64,000 nt of DNA, from the NCBI RefSeq assembly GCF_902859585.1, contig NZ_CADIJM010000003.1:620001-684000 (forward strand), read 5' to 3'. Source of the stretch: Achromobacter animicus (GTDB taxonomy: Bacteria; Pseudomonadota; Gammaproteobacteria; Burkholderiales; Burkholderiaceae_B). A program made the translations under genes and the position numbers. Shown piece after piece: positions 52,638 to 62,275 of the stretch (within the stretch, counting starts at the first letter, position 1; every line of letters starts with the position of its first letter). The notes beneath the pieces were generated by a model. That model was not told the origin of the DNA. It ran no database searches and saw only the letters and a list, made by a program, of their open reading frames with translations.

Positions 52638-54080
52638 TCAATCCACCAGCAGGATCTTCATCCCGTTGGTGCCACCGCTGTCGCGGTAGAAATCGCCCTT
52701 GGTCAGGATGACCCAGTCGCCCGTCTGCACCAGATTGCGCTTGCGCAGTTCGTCGATGGCGGCGTTGGAAAGGTCCGCGGGATCGTAGTCCGACGGCGAG
52801 AACGGAATCGTGTACACGCCGCGGAACATGGTTACGCGATTCTGCGTCACGCTGTGCGGGCTGTAGCAGTAGATCGGCACGCCTGAACGGATACGCGACA
52901 TGATGAGCGGGGTGTGGCCGCTTTCGGTCAACGCGATGACGGCTTTCACGCCGGGGAAATGGTTGGCCGCATACATGGCCGCCAGCGCGATGGTCTCGTC
53001 GCAGCGCGTGAAGGTTTCGCCCACGCGATGGTGCGATTTGGTCGAGGTGGGGTGCTTTTCGGCGCCGAGGCACACTCGGGCCATGGCCTGCACGGTTTCC
53101 ACCGGGTACTGGCCCGACGCGCTTTCGGCCGACAGCATGACGGCATCGGTGTAGTCCAGCACTGCGTTCGCGACGTCGGAGACTTCGGCACGGGTCGGCA
53201 TGGGGCTGGAGATCATCGACTCCATCATCTGCGTGGCGGTGATGACGACCTTGTTCAGCGTGCGCGCGTGCTGGATGATGCGCTTCTGGATGCCCACGAG
53301 TTCGGCGTCGCCCACTTCCACGCCCAGGTCGCCGCGCGCCACCATGACGCCGTCGCTGGCGCGGATCAGCGCGTCCAGGGCCTCGTCGTCGGCCACGGCT
53401 TCCGCGCGTTCGATCTTGGCGATGATCCACGCCTGGCTGCCGGCGGCGGCAAGCAGGGTGCGGGCCTCGTCGATGTCGCTGCCATAGCGCGGGAACGACA
53501 CGGCCACGTAGTCCAGTTCCATTTCAGCGGCCAGCTTGATGTCGACGCGGTCCTTGTCAGTGAGGCTGGGCGCCGACAGGCCGCCGCCGCGGCGGTTGAT
53601 GCCCTTGTTGTTGGACAGCGGGCCGCCCACCGTGACGGTGGTGTGGACCTCGTCGCCTTCGACGCGGTCGACGACCAGCACGACGCGGCCGTCATCGAGC
53701 AGCAGCTCGTCGCCCACGCGGCAATCGGTGACGAGTTCGGGGTAATCGATGCCCACGATGCTGGCGGTGCCCGCGTCCTTGGGATGCACGCGCGACAGCG
53801 TGAACGGCTGGCCCACCTGCAGATGCACCAGCTTGTCGACAAAGCGTGCGATGCGGATCTTGGGACCCTGCAGGTCGCCCATGATGGCGACGTAGCGGCC
53901 TTGCTTGGCGGCGATCTCGCGCACCATGCGCGCGCGTTCGCGGTGATCGTCCGCGCTGCCGTGCGAGAAGTTCAGCCGCGCCACGTCCAGCCCCGCGCGA
54001 ATCATCGCGTCGATGCGTTCGGGCGACGAGGTCGAGGGTCCCAGGGTGGCGACAATTTTGGTGCGGCGCAATACAGGCAT
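52638..54080 (-). CDS. pyk: Pyruvate kinase
   Basis: Converts phosphoenolpyruvate and ADP to pyruvate and ATP. The 480-residue enzyme starts LRRTKIVATLGPSTSSPERI and has GVMVARGDLGVEVG and VVITATQMMESM, the K+/Mg2+ and substrate motifs, with a C-terminal allosteric domain. The start at 54080 (MPVLRRTK) is chosen over an upstream ATG because it fits the family. It is divergent from the glycerate kinase gene, so the pair links glycerate to pyruvate. Confidence 0.96.
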   Translation of the reverse strand: MPVLRRTKIVATLGPSTSSPERIDAMIRAGLDVARLNFSHGSADDHRERARMVREIAAKQGRYVAIMGDLQGPKIRIARFVDKLVHLQVGQPFTLSRVHPKDAGTASIVGIDYPELVTDCRVGDELLLDDGRVVLVVDRVEGDEVHTTVTVGGPLSNNKGINRRGGGLSAPSLTDKDRVDIKLAAEMELDYVAVSFPRYGSDIDEARTLLAAAGSQAWIIAKIERAEAVADDEALDALIRASDGVMVARGDLGVEVGDAELVGIQKRIIQHARTLNKVVITATQMMESMISSPMPTRAEVSDVANAVLDYTDAVMLSAESASGQYPVETVQAMARVCLGAEKHPTSTKSHHRVGETFTRCDETIALAAMYAANHFPGVKAVIALTESGHTPLIMSRIRSGVPIYCYSPHSVTQNRVTMFRGVYTIPFSPSDYDPADLSNAAIDELRKRNLVQTGDWVILTKGDFYRDSGGTNGMKILLVD

Positions 54081-54186
54081 GGCGGTCCACTCTCGCAAAA
54101 ACAACGAAAGCGCTATGGTACGCCGGCCGCGTTGCCACGGGTATCATGGGTGACATTTCCGACCCTCAACGCGCCCAACGACACCC

Positions 54187-55329
54187 GTGAAAATCGTCAT
54201 CGCTCCCGACTCGTTCAAAGAAAGCGTTTCCGCGCCGGATGCGGCCGCCGCCATTGCGCGCGGCGTCAAGGCAGCCTTTCCCGGCGCGCATACGGTTTGC
54301 GTCCCAATGGCTGACGGCGGCGAAGGCACCGTCGAAGCCGTCCTCGCGGCCACAGGCGGCAAGGAGCGGCAGATCGCGGTCAACGACGCGCTCGGGCACA
54401 AGGTCGATGCTGTCTGGGGACTGCTGGAAGACGGCACCGCCATCATCGAGATGGCCGCTGCGGCGGGGCTTGAATTGATTGCACCGGCAAAGCGCGACCC
54501 GATGCGCGCCAGCAGCCACGGCGTGGGCGAACTGATGCGCGCGGCACTGGACGCGGGCGCCACGCGCATCATCCTCGGCCTTGGCGGATCGGCCACCAAC
54601 GACGCGGGCGCCGGCATGCTGACGGCGCTGGGCCTGCGCCTGCTGGACGCGGGCGGCAACAGCCTGCCGCCGGGCGGCGGCGCGCTGGGGCAGCTTGCCT
54701 CGATCGACACACGCGGCCTGGACCCGCGGCTGGCGCACGTCCGCATCGACATCGCCTCCGACGTCGACAACCCCTTGTGCGGTCCGCAGGGCGCCTCACA
54801 TGTCTTCGGTCCGCAGAAAGGCGCGACGCCGGAACAGGTGCAGAAGCTGGACTCGATGCTGGCCCACTTTGCCGACGTCTGCGCCCGGCATCTGAACGCG
54901 GATCACCGCGATGCGCCCGGCGCCGGCGCTGCGGGCGGCCTGGGTTTTGCCGCCAAGGCGTTTCTCAACGCGCACTTCCGCCCCGGGGTCGAAATCGTCG
55001 CGGAACTGGGTGGCCTAGCCGACGCGGTGGAAGGCGCAACGCTGGTTTTCACCGGCGAAGGCCGGATGGACGCCCAGACCCTGCGGGGCAAGACGCCCGC
55101 CGGCGTCGCCAGGATTGCGCAGCGCGCGGGCGTACCCGTCGTGGCGCTGGCCGGCTCGCTGGGAGAAGGCTACGAGGCCCTGCATACCTGCGGCATCAGC
55201 GCCGCATTCAGTCTGGCCCCAGGCCCCATCACGTTGCAGCAGGCTCTGGTGGACGCCGAGCGCCTGCTGACCGACCGGGCGCGGGACGTGATGCAGCTCT
55301 GGATGGCGGCGCAGAAACGCATGCTGTGA
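54187..55329 (+). CDS. Glycerate kinase (GarK/GlxK type, 2-kinase)
   Basis: A 380-residue glycerate kinase: KIVIAPDSFKESVSAPDAA at the N-terminus, PMADGGEGTVEAVLAATGG, GLGGSATNDAGAGMLTALGL and GKTPAGVARIAQRAGVPVVA, all typical of the GarK family that produces 2-phosphoglycerate from glycerate. Its divergence from pyk places it at the entry to lower glycolysis. The gene begins 107 bases from the pyk start and ends before a terminator. Confidence 0.94.
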   Translation: MKIVIAPDSFKESVSAPDAAAAIARGVKAAFPGAHTVCVPMADGGEGTVEAVLAATGGKERQIAVNDALGHKVDAVWGLLEDGTAIIEMAAAAGLELIAPAKRDPMRASSHGVGELMRAALDAGATRIILGLGGSATNDAGAGMLTALGLRLLDAGGNSLPPGGGALGQLASIDTRGLDPRLAHVRIDIASDVDNPLCGPQGASHVFGPQKGATPEQVQKLDSMLAHFADVCARHLNADHRDAPGAGAAGGLGFAAKAFLNAHFRPGVEIVAELGGLADAVEGATLVFTGEGRMDAQTLRGKTPAGVARIAQRAGVPVVALAGSLGEGYEALHTCGISAAFSLAPGPITLQQALVDAERLLTDRARDVMQLWMAAQKRML

Positions 55330-55396
55330 TCCGTCAGCCGGCTGCCCTCGCCGTGCATGCCGGCGACGTTGCCGCCCCGCCTTAGCGCGGAAAATC

Positions 55397-55420
55397 AAAA
55401 AGGCCCCGAGGGGCCTTTTT
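55397..55420. terminator. Bidirectional rho-independent terminator
   Basis: aaaaaggccc pairs with gggccttttt over a 4-base loop; A and T runs on each side serve both convergent genes, glycerate kinase and rsmA. Confidence 0.9.
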
Positions 55421-55446
55421 GCATTGCCTTGCCATCCGAAAGGACG

Positions 55447-56238
55447 TCAATCGCGCGCCAACACCCCGGCTTCGACCAGCGCATCCGACAGGCGGATGTA
55501 GCGGTCCACCGAAATATCCTCGGCGCGCGCGGTGGGCGCAATTTCCAGCGCTTCCCAGGGCACTTGCGGCGCCCAGTCGGCCAGCACGCGTCGCAGCATC
55601 TTGCGGCGCTGCGAAAAGGCGCGCGCCACAACGGTTTCGAACGCACGCTCGCTGATGGGCCGCAGTCGGTCCGCCGGTAAAGGCACCATGCGCACGATGG
55701 CCGACACCACCTTGGGCGGCGGATCAAAGGCCTCGGGCGGCACGTCGAACAGCTTGTGCATGCGATAGCGCGACTGCAGCATCACGGACAAGCGGCTGAA
55801 ATCGCCGGAGCCAGGCTTGGCCACCATGCGGTCGATCACTTCGCGCTGCAGCATGAAATGCTGGTCGCGGATGTGATCGGCCCACGTCATCAGGTGGAAC
55901 AGCAACGGGCTGGAGATGTTGTAGGGCAGGTTGCCCACAACGCGCAGCGCGCCGCCGAACTGCGAGAAATCCACCGTCAGCGCGTCGGCCTCGACGACCG
56001 TCAGGCGCGAAGCCTCGAACTGCTTGCGCAGGCGGGCGGCCAGATCGCGGTCGATTTCGACGGCGGTGAGATGGTCCAGGCGCTCGAGCAACGGCCGCGT
56101 CAGCGCGGACAGGCCTGGGCCGATTTCGACCACGGCATCGTCGCGGGCGGGCGCAACCGCCCGGACGATGGACTCGACGACGCTGTCGTCGGTCAGGAAG
56201 TTCTGGCCAAAGCGCTTGCGCGCCTGGTGTTGAGACAT
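55447..56238 (-). CDS. rsmA: 16S rRNA (A1518/A1519) dimethyltransferase RsmA
   Basis: KsgA/RsmA dimethylates two adenines in the 16S rRNA 3' hairpin during ribosome assembly. The 263-residue protein shows [20 protein letters not shown], the SAM-binding [16 protein letters not shown] and the catalytic [14 protein letters not shown]. It lies 18 bases after surA in the lptD-surA-rsmA order known from proteobacteria; pdxA, often between them, is absent here. Confidence 0.97.
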   Translation of the reverse strand: MSQHQARKRFGQNFLTDDSVVESIVRAVAPARDDAVVEIGPGLSALTRPLLERLDHLTAVEIDRDLAARLRKQFEASRLTVVEADALTVDFSQFGGALRVVGNLPYNISSPLLFHLMTWADHIRDQHFMLQREVIDRMVAKPGSGDFSRLSVMLQSRYRMHKLFDVPPEAFDPPPKVVSAIVRMVPLPADRLRPISERAFETVVARAFSQRRKMLRRVLADWAPQVPWEALEIAPTARAEDISVDRYIRLSDALVEAGVLARD

Positions 56239-56256
56239 GAAAAGCCCGTAATGCGT

Positions 56257-57849
56257 TTAGCGGTTGTTCTGCTGGATCTTCTGCTGCTTTTCGAGGCGGT
56301 TGTCGACGTACGCCTGCGCACGCAGTTGCTCGAGCCAGTCTTCAAAGGCCGGTTGGGCACGGCGCTCGAACAGCGTCTGGCGGGCGCGCATGCGGGCCAG
56401 ATCGTCGGTCGCATCGTGATCGCGGCGTTCTTCGACCTCGATCAGGTGCCAACCGAACGGCGTCTGCACGGGTTGGCTGATTTCGCCAGGTTGCAGCGCG
56501 TTCATCGCGGCCTCGAACGTCGGCACGGTTTCACCCGGGTTCAGCCAACCGAGTTCACCGCCTTGCGGCGCGGTGGCGTCCTGCGAATACTGGCGCGCCA
56601 TTTCCTCGAACTTGGCGCTGCCGTTCACCAGACGCTGGCGAACCTGCTCCAGGCGCTGGCGGGCCAGTTCATCGCTCATGACGGTCGACGTCTTGATCAG
56701 GATGTGGCGCGCGCGCGTTTGAACGACCTGCGTGGGACCCTGCGGCGCCTGCGCGCGCGCGGCCGGCTGCGGAGCCGGTTGCGGAGCGGCTTGGGGCGCC
56801 GGCGCGCGAGCCGTGCGGCTGGGCGCGGGCTGGGCGGTGCCGCGGTCCATCACCTTGATGATGTGGAAACCGTTGCCGCTCTGGATGAGCTGGCTGACCT
56901 GGCCCTTCTGCAGGTTGCTGATGGCCTTGACGAAGAGGTCGGGCCAGCCGTCCAGCGGACGCACGCCCATGACGCCGCCCTGCAGCGCCTCGGGACCGTC
57001 GGACGCCGCCGCGGCAAGGCTGGCGAAGTCGTCGCCACGCTTGGCTTGCGCCAGCAGGCCTTCGGCCTTCTTGCGCAGCAGCGCCAATTGTTCCGGCGAC
57101 GAGCCTTCGGGCACGCGCACCAGAATCTGCGCCAGCGCGTACAGCATGGGACCGGCGGGCGCGGCGGCCTGCTCGGGCGCGGGCTGCGGTTGCGCCTGGG
57201 GTTGCGGTTGCTGGGCCTGCGGGGGAGCCGCACCGAAAGCCGGGTTGCGGCGTTGGTCCTTCAGGAAGGCGTCGACTTCAGCGTCGGAGATGACGATGGT
57301 CGAATCGACCGCGCGCTGACGCAGGCGATCCGAGCGGATCTCGTCACGCAGGGACTTGCGGTAACCGTCCCAGGACGTGCCGGCCTTCTCGAGCTCCTGG
57401 CGCAGTTGCGCCACGGTGATCTTGTTGCGCGCGGCGATGGCCTGGATGGCCGTGTCGATCTGGGCGTCATCCACGCGGATGCCGAGGCGGTCGGCTTCGT
57501 GGCGCTGCACGCGCTCCATGATGAGACGCTGCAGCACCTGGTGTTGCAGCGTCTGGTCGTCCGGCACCTGGATGCCGCGCGATTTGAGTTCGCCTGCGAT
57601 GCGCTGGGAAGCGTCGCGCAGTTCGCGCAGCGTGATCACATCCTTGTCGACGATCGCGGCAATGCCGTCCACGAACTGCTCGCCCTTGGGCGCGGGCGCT
57701 TCCTTGTTCTGCGCAGCCGGAGCGGCCTTGGCGCTGTTCGCGCCGCGGGCGGTCTGCTCGGCCGCATGAGCGGCGGGCAAGCCGGCGCACAAGGCCAGCA
57801 GCAGCGCATTGCCGGAGAGGCGGCGCAAAGAGTGCAACCTACGCATCAT
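56257..57849 (-). CDS. surA: Periplasmic chaperone and peptidyl-prolyl isomerase SurA
   Basis: SurA escorts outer-membrane proteins to the BAM complex. The 530-residue protein has a signal peptide (LLLALCAGLPAAHA), the N-terminal chaperone region VDGIAAIVDKDVITLRELRD, and two parvulin domains (second: ARHILIKTSTVMSDELARQR and GGELGWLNPGETVPTFEAAM). Two Pro/Gln/Ala-rich stretches, one inside the first parvulin region and one between the domains, make it longer than the roughly 430-residue E. coli protein. Its ATG overlaps the lptD stop. Confidence 0.95.
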   Translation of the reverse strand: MMRRLHSLRRLSGNALLLALCAGLPAAHAAEQTARGANSAKAAPAAQNKEAPAPKGEQFVDGIAAIVDKDVITLRELRDASQRIAGELKSRGIQVPDDQTLQHQVLQRLIMERVQRHEADRLGIRVDDAQIDTAIQAIAARNKITVAQLRQELEKAGTSWDGYRKSLRDEIRSDRLRQRAVDSTIVISDAEVDAFLKDQRRNPAFGAAPPQAQQPQPQAQPQPAPEQAAAPAGPMLYALAQILVRVPEGSSPEQLALLRKKAEGLLAQAKRGDDFASLAAAASDGPEALQGGVMGVRPLDGWPDLFVKAISNLQKGQVSQLIQSGNGFHIIKVMDRGTAQPAPSRTARAPAPQAAPQPAPQPAARAQAPQGPTQVVQTRARHILIKTSTVMSDELARQRLEQVRQRLVNGSAKFEEMARQYSQDATAPQGGELGWLNPGETVPTFEAAMNALQPGEISQPVQTPFGWHLIEVEERRDHDATDDLARMRARQTLFERRAQPAFEDWLEQLRAQAYVDNRLEKQQKIQQNNR

Positions 57850-60278
57850 TCATACCTTTCAAATGTGGTCCCGGCCTGCGCGGGCGGCGTGACGCGCGTG
57901 TAACCGGGGATACTTCTGTTCAGCAGGTTCATCGGGTCGGTTCCGAGGGAACCCAGGCCCGTGAGCTCAAGCTGGAAGAACAGCGCGGAGTTGGTGTCCG
58001 CCGCCGATACGGCGTAGCGCTGGTAGACCATGCGGCCCACCCAGCAGCAGTCGCCCTTGTACTCCAGGCCGGCAATGGCCTGCGTCACGCGGGGAGATTC
58101 CGTCGTGTTGGCCACCGTGCTGGAGGGACCTGAACGCAAAGAGTAGTCCACCCGGCCCACGCCGTACCAGCGCTTGCTGAACGGCCACTGGACCGCCAAG
58201 CTGACCTGGTTCTGGCCTTGGGGCTGGTAGAGCACGCCTTGCTGCGGATCGCGCTGGTAACGGTACGCCAGGGCAACGGTGGTGAGACGCTGCGGCGACC
58301 AGCGCGCGCTCACGAGCCCGCGCGACCAGTTGTTGTCGTAGGGGTTGTATTGCGCCGCAAGGTCGGTGGACAGCGTATCGGTCAGGGCCGCGCTGGCGCC
58401 CACCAGGAAGTCGGAGCGCACGTTCTCGCGCGGCGTTTCGCCGGGCAGCGTGACTTCCTGGTCCTCGAAATACAGACGTTGGGCGACGCCCAGCGACATG
58501 CGCTCGAAGCCGGTGTCGGCATCCAGCCAACGCGTGGTCAGCGCCGCGGTGAGCTGGTTGGCGTTGGCGATTCGGTCCCAGCCGCCGGTGTAGATGTTTT
58601 CCTCGAAGGCCTGCGAGAAGCTGAAATCGGCCAGCGACGTGTCGAACACGGGCAGCTTGGATTGGTCACGATACGGCACGCGCAGGTAATACAGGCGGGG
58701 TTCGAGGGTCTGTGTGGAGGACTTGCCGAAAAGCGTCGTGTCACGCTCGAAGATCAGGCCGGCATCGACGGACATGATGGGCAGTGTGCGCGACTGCGAA
58801 CGCGGCAGGCCGGCTGCGTTGCCGCCGTTCAAGCCGAGCGTATCCACGCCATACCATTTGGTCTGGTAATCGGTGTAGTTGACGCCGGCCTTCGGGATGA
58901 TGAACCAGCCGGGACGCACGATCGGATAGGACGCCGACAGATAGGTCTGAAGACGGTCCCCGTCGGGATACCGGCTTACGGCGCCGAACTCCGGCATTTT
59001 GAAACGCACGGCCGTCGAGGTCCAATCGACATCGAAGCCGCCCCAGTCGTACCGGGCACCTCGCAGGTACAACTCGGGTTCCTTGTTGTACGGCGGAACT
59101 AGCGGCGCATCCGGATCCTGCAGCGTCTGATACTTATAGACCTGGGCATAGGTGCTCCAATAGCGGGATGCCCAGCCTACCCGGCCACGTTGCGGCAGAT
59201 AGGTGGTCGAGGCCTGGTTCAGGCCCAGCTGCGAAATATCGCGGTAGTAATTGTCGTCCGAGACCTTGGCCACGTCCCAGTCGGTATAAAAACCATGCGA
59301 GAACGTCTGTTGGTGACGCCACCAGTACATCCAGCGATCTTCGCCGGTGACATGGTCATCGGGCAAGTAGGTGCCATCGATGGTGCCTGCATAGCTCGAT
59401 CCCAGATAGCGGAACTCGCCGCCCAGCTGGGTGCCGCGTTTGGAAAAGTAGCGCGGCTGCACCGTCAGGTCGTAATTGGGCGCCAGGTTGAAGTAGTACG
59501 GGATCGAAATGTCGAAGCCGCCCTGGCTGGTCGTGCCGTAGGTCGGAATCAGGAAGCCCGACTTGCGTTCGCGCTTGACCGGGAAGGTCATGTAAGGCGA
59601 TGCGAGGATGGGCACGTCCTTGAAATACAGCACGCCGCCGCGGGCCACGCCTTCGTTTTCGTCGAAGTCGATATCGACCGAATTGGCCTTGATGTACCAG
59701 GACGGGTTTTCGCACGGGCAGCCGCTGTACGTCACCGTGTGCAGCCGCATCTGCGACTTGCTGAAGATGTCCGCGTGGTCGGCGACGGCAAAGCCGCCCG
59801 TGGCGCCCAGCCAGAAGTTGGGTTTTTCGACTTCGCCGGAATACCGGTCCACGTTGAACGTGGCGTTCGGGCCGGTCACCAGCGTGCCGTCGCGCATCAT
59901 GCGGGCGTTGCCGCGCACGTCGACCTTGCCGGTGTCCTTGCGGTAATTGATCTCGTCGCCCTTGATCACGCCGTCGATGCGGCGCACCTGCGCGTTGCCG
60001 GACAGCGTGAGCTCGTAGTCGGGGTCGCCCGAAATGGTGTCCGCTTCCATGAAAGCGGGAATGCTCTCGTCGGGCAACCGGTGCATGCGCAGACCCGGAG
60101 ACGTGCGCAGCTGGGGGGTTGACGTGACCGACGGCGCGGAAGCAGCGGTGCCCGGGCTACCTTGAGCCTGGGCGGCTCCGGCGGCGACGCTGACAACAGA
60201 GAGGATCAACCACGGAACCTTGCGCACGAATGAAAACAGCCCTTTTAGACCACGGGAGAGCCGGACAAAGGCGCCCAC
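57846..60278 (-). CDS. lptD: LPS-assembly outer membrane protein LptD
   Basis: LptD forms the beta-barrel that inserts lipopolysaccharide into the outer leaflet. It has a leader (VPWLILSVVSVAAGAAQAQ), then the periplasmic jellyroll starting DTISGDPDYELTLSGNAQVR and a large barrel. Cysteine pairs (YSGCPCENPSWY and the late GDCCW) fit the LptD disulfides. No ATG precedes the leader. The GTG at 60278 is used here (810 residues); a GTG at 60230 would give a shorter, standard signal peptide. First gene of the lptD-surA-rsmA operon. Confidence 0.93.
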   Translation of the reverse strand: MGAFVRLSRGLKGLFSFVRKVPWLILSVVSVAAGAAQAQGSPGTAASAPSVTSTPQLRTSPGLRMHRLPDESIPAFMEADTISGDPDYELTLSGNAQVRRIDGVIKGDEINYRKDTGKVDVRGNARMMRDGTLVTGPNATFNVDRYSGEVEKPNFWLGATGGFAVADHADIFSKSQMRLHTVTYSGCPCENPSWYIKANSVDIDFDENEGVARGGVLYFKDVPILASPYMTFPVKRERKSGFLIPTYGTTSQGGFDISIPYYFNLAPNYDLTVQPRYFSKRGTQLGGEFRYLGSSYAGTIDGTYLPDDHVTGEDRWMYWWRHQQTFSHGFYTDWDVAKVSDDNYYRDISQLGLNQASTTYLPQRGRVGWASRYWSTYAQVYKYQTLQDPDAPLVPPYNKEPELYLRGARYDWGGFDVDWTSTAVRFKMPEFGAVSRYPDGDRLQTYLSASYPIVRPGWFIIPKAGVNYTDYQTKWYGVDTLGLNGGNAAGLPRSQSRTLPIMSVDAGLIFERDTTLFGKSSTQTLEPRLYYLRVPYRDQSKLPVFDTSLADFSFSQAFEENIYTGGWDRIANANQLTAALTTRWLDADTGFERMSLGVAQRLYFEDQEVTLPGETPRENVRSDFLVGASAALTDTLSTDLAAQYNPYDNNWSRGLVSARWSPQRLTTVALAYRYQRDPQQGVLYQPQGQNQVSLAVQWPFSKRWYGVGRVDYSLRSGPSSTVANTTESPRVTQAIAGLEYKGDCCWVGRMVYQRYAVSAADTNSALFFQLELTGLGSLGTDPMNLLNRSIPGYTRVTPPAQAGTTFERYE

Positions 60279-60395
60279 GGGGGGCCAATGCTGACGGAAA
60301 TGAGCCGGTATTATAGAGAAGCCGCGAACAACGCCCAGCCTTATGTTCGCCAAATCGAAATTTCCGCAATTTTGCCCTTCTGACACGGATCTTCC

Positions 60396-61436
60396 TTGAA
60401 AAACGATCACGACCCCCGCTTGGCGCAGGTGCGCAACTGGCTGCAAGGCCTGCCCCCTGCCCTGAACCTGGCCGTGGAGACGCTGCGCCCCGCGTCGGCT
60501 GACGCAAGCTTTCGCCGGTACTTCAGGCTGGACGCCGGATCGCGCACCCTGATTGTCATGGACGCCCCGCCCCAGCACGAGGACTGCCGCCCCTTCCTGC
60601 ACGTGGACAAGCTGCTGGCGGACGCCGGCCTGAACGTGCCGGCGGTGCTGGCGCAGGACCTGGACCAGGGCCTGCTCCTGCTGTCCGACCTGGGCGAACA
60701 AACCTACTATCAGCGCATCCAGGACGGTCTGGACGACGCCCAGTTGCAGACGCTGTACCGCGAGGCGCTGGCCGCCCTGGTCAAGCTGCAAAAGGCCTCG
60801 ACCGCCGGCCTGGGCACCTACGACAGCGCGCGCCTGGCCGACGAGCTGAAACTGTTCCCCGAGTGGTACGTGCAGAAGCACCACGGCGTCACGCTGGACG
60901 ACAAGACCGCCAATGCCCTGGAAAAGATCTTCGCCCTGCTGTCGGCCAGCAACGGCGGGCAGCCCCAGGTGCTGGTGCACCGCGATTTCCATTCGCCCAA
61001 CCTGATGGTCTGCGACCAGCCGGAGTACGGCCCCAACCCGGGAGTCATCGACTTTCAGGATGCGCTGGCCGGCCCCATCACCTACGACCTGGCGTCGCTG
61101 GTGACCGACGCCCGGACCACCTGGGAAGAACCGCAACAGCTCGACTGGGCAATCCGCTACTGGGAAATGGCGCGCGCGGCCGGCCTGCCGGTCGACGCCG
61201 ATTTCGCCGAATTCCACCGCGCCTATGAATGGATGGGCCTGCAGCGCAACCTGCGGATCCTGGGCGTCTTCGCGCGCCTGAACCACCGCGACGGCAAGGC
61301 GCACTACCTGGCGCACATGCCCCGCGTGAACGGCTACGTCCGCCAGGTGGCGCAGCGCTACGGCGTCTTCACGCCGCTCCTGCGCCTGCTCGATCGCCTG
61401 GACGACCGCCAGGTCAGCGTCGGATACACGTTCTGA
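60396..61436 (+). CDS. amgK: N-acetylmuramate/N-acetylglucosamine kinase AmgK
   Basis: Aminoglycoside-phosphotransferase-fold kinase that phosphorylates MurNAc at the anomeric position in peptidoglycan recycling. The 346 residues include SADASFRRYFRL, the catalytic loop VLVHRDFHSPNLMV and metal-binding VIDFQDALAGPITYDLASL. The start is a TTG at 60396, giving MKNDHDPRLAQV; no better ATG fits. It is divergent from lptD and its stop overlaps murU (TGATG), the pair seen in Pseudomonas and beta-proteobacteria. Confidence 0.92.
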   Translation: MKNDHDPRLAQVRNWLQGLPPALNLAVETLRPASADASFRRYFRLDAGSRTLIVMDAPPQHEDCRPFLHVDKLLADAGLNVPAVLAQDLDQGLLLLSDLGEQTYYQRIQDGLDDAQLQTLYREALAALVKLQKASTAGLGTYDSARLADELKLFPEWYVQKHHGVTLDDKTANALEKIFALLSASNGGQPQVLVHRDFHSPNLMVCDQPEYGPNPGVIDFQDALAGPITYDLASLVTDARTTWEEPQQLDWAIRYWEMARAAGLPVDADFAEFHRAYEWMGLQRNLRILGVFARLNHRDGKAHYLAHMPRVNGYVRQVAQRYGVFTPLLRLLDRLDDRQVSVGYTF

Positions 61437-62122
61437 TGCGCGCCATGATCCTCGCCGCGGGCCGCGGCGAACGCATGCGCCCGCTGACCGACCACCTGCC
61501 CAAGCCCATGCTGCCGGTGGGCGGCAAGCCGCTGATCGTCTGGCACCTGGAACGGCTGGCCGCGGCCGGTATCCGCGACATCGTCATCAACCATGCCTGG
61601 CTTGGCCACGAGATCGAACGCGGGCTGGGCGATGGCGCCGCGCATGGCGTGCGCATCCGCTATTCGGCCGAAGCCACCGCGCTGGAAACCGCCGGCGGCA
61701 TTGCGCAGGCGCTCCCCCTGTTGGGCGACGACCCTTTCCTCGTCATCAACGGCGACATCTGGTGCGACTGGGATCCGGCCGCCGCGCAAGACGCCGCGCG
61801 CCTTGTGGCGCGGGGCGGCGCCTGGCTGCTTTTGGTGGACAACCCCGCGCATCATCCTGCCGGCGACTTCGTCCTGACGGCTGATGGGCGTGTGCTGGCC
61901 TACGGCGAGCCGCGTTTGACCTTTGCCGGCGTGGGCGTCTACCATCCTTCGTTGTTCGCGGACGTCCCGCGCGGCGAAGCAGCGCCGCTGGCGCCGCTGC
62001 TCAGGCAGGCGATGGGCCAGGACCAGGTGCACGGCGCCCGGCATGCGGGCCGATGGACGGATGTCGGCACCCCGCAGCGGCTTGCCGACCTGGACGCGGA
62101 ACTGGCTGGCACGGCCGCCTGA
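61436..62122 (+). CDS. murU: N-acetylmuramate alpha-1-phosphate uridylyltransferase MurU
   Basis: Sugar-nucleotidyltransferase turning MurNAc-1-phosphate to UDP-MurNAc, the step after AmgK. The 228-residue protein starts MRAMILAAGRGERMRPLTDH with KPMLPVGGKPLIVWHLE, then VINGDIWCDWDP and GRWTDVGTPQRLADL. The alternative annotation is glucose-1-phosphate thymidylyltransferase, but the amgK partner decides. Start overlaps the amgK stop. Confidence 0.93.
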   Translation: MRAMILAAGRGERMRPLTDHLPKPMLPVGGKPLIVWHLERLAAAGIRDIVINHAWLGHEIERGLGDGAAHGVRIRYSAEATALETAGGIAQALPLLGDDPFLVINGDIWCDWDPAAAQDAARLVARGGAWLLLVDNPAHHPAGDFVLTADGRVLAYGEPRLTFAGVGVYHPSLFADVPRGEAAPLAPLLRQAMGQDQVHGARHAGRWTDVGTPQRLADLDAELAGTAA

Positions 62123-62275
62123 CAGGGCTGCCTAACACCCACATATTTCACAATATCAAGGTGCGCAACGAGGCTTGTCTGCGCACCATCGCCCCCGGCT
62201 AACGGGGTATTCTCTGACGCTTTGGCATGCGCGCGCCGCTTGCCCACAGGCATAAACACAGGAAGTTTTCTAGGA

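Noticed and set aside
60279-61316. Upstream extension of the lptD frame to 61316
   Set aside because: It lies antisense to amgK; LptD starts at its signal peptide near 60278 or 60230.
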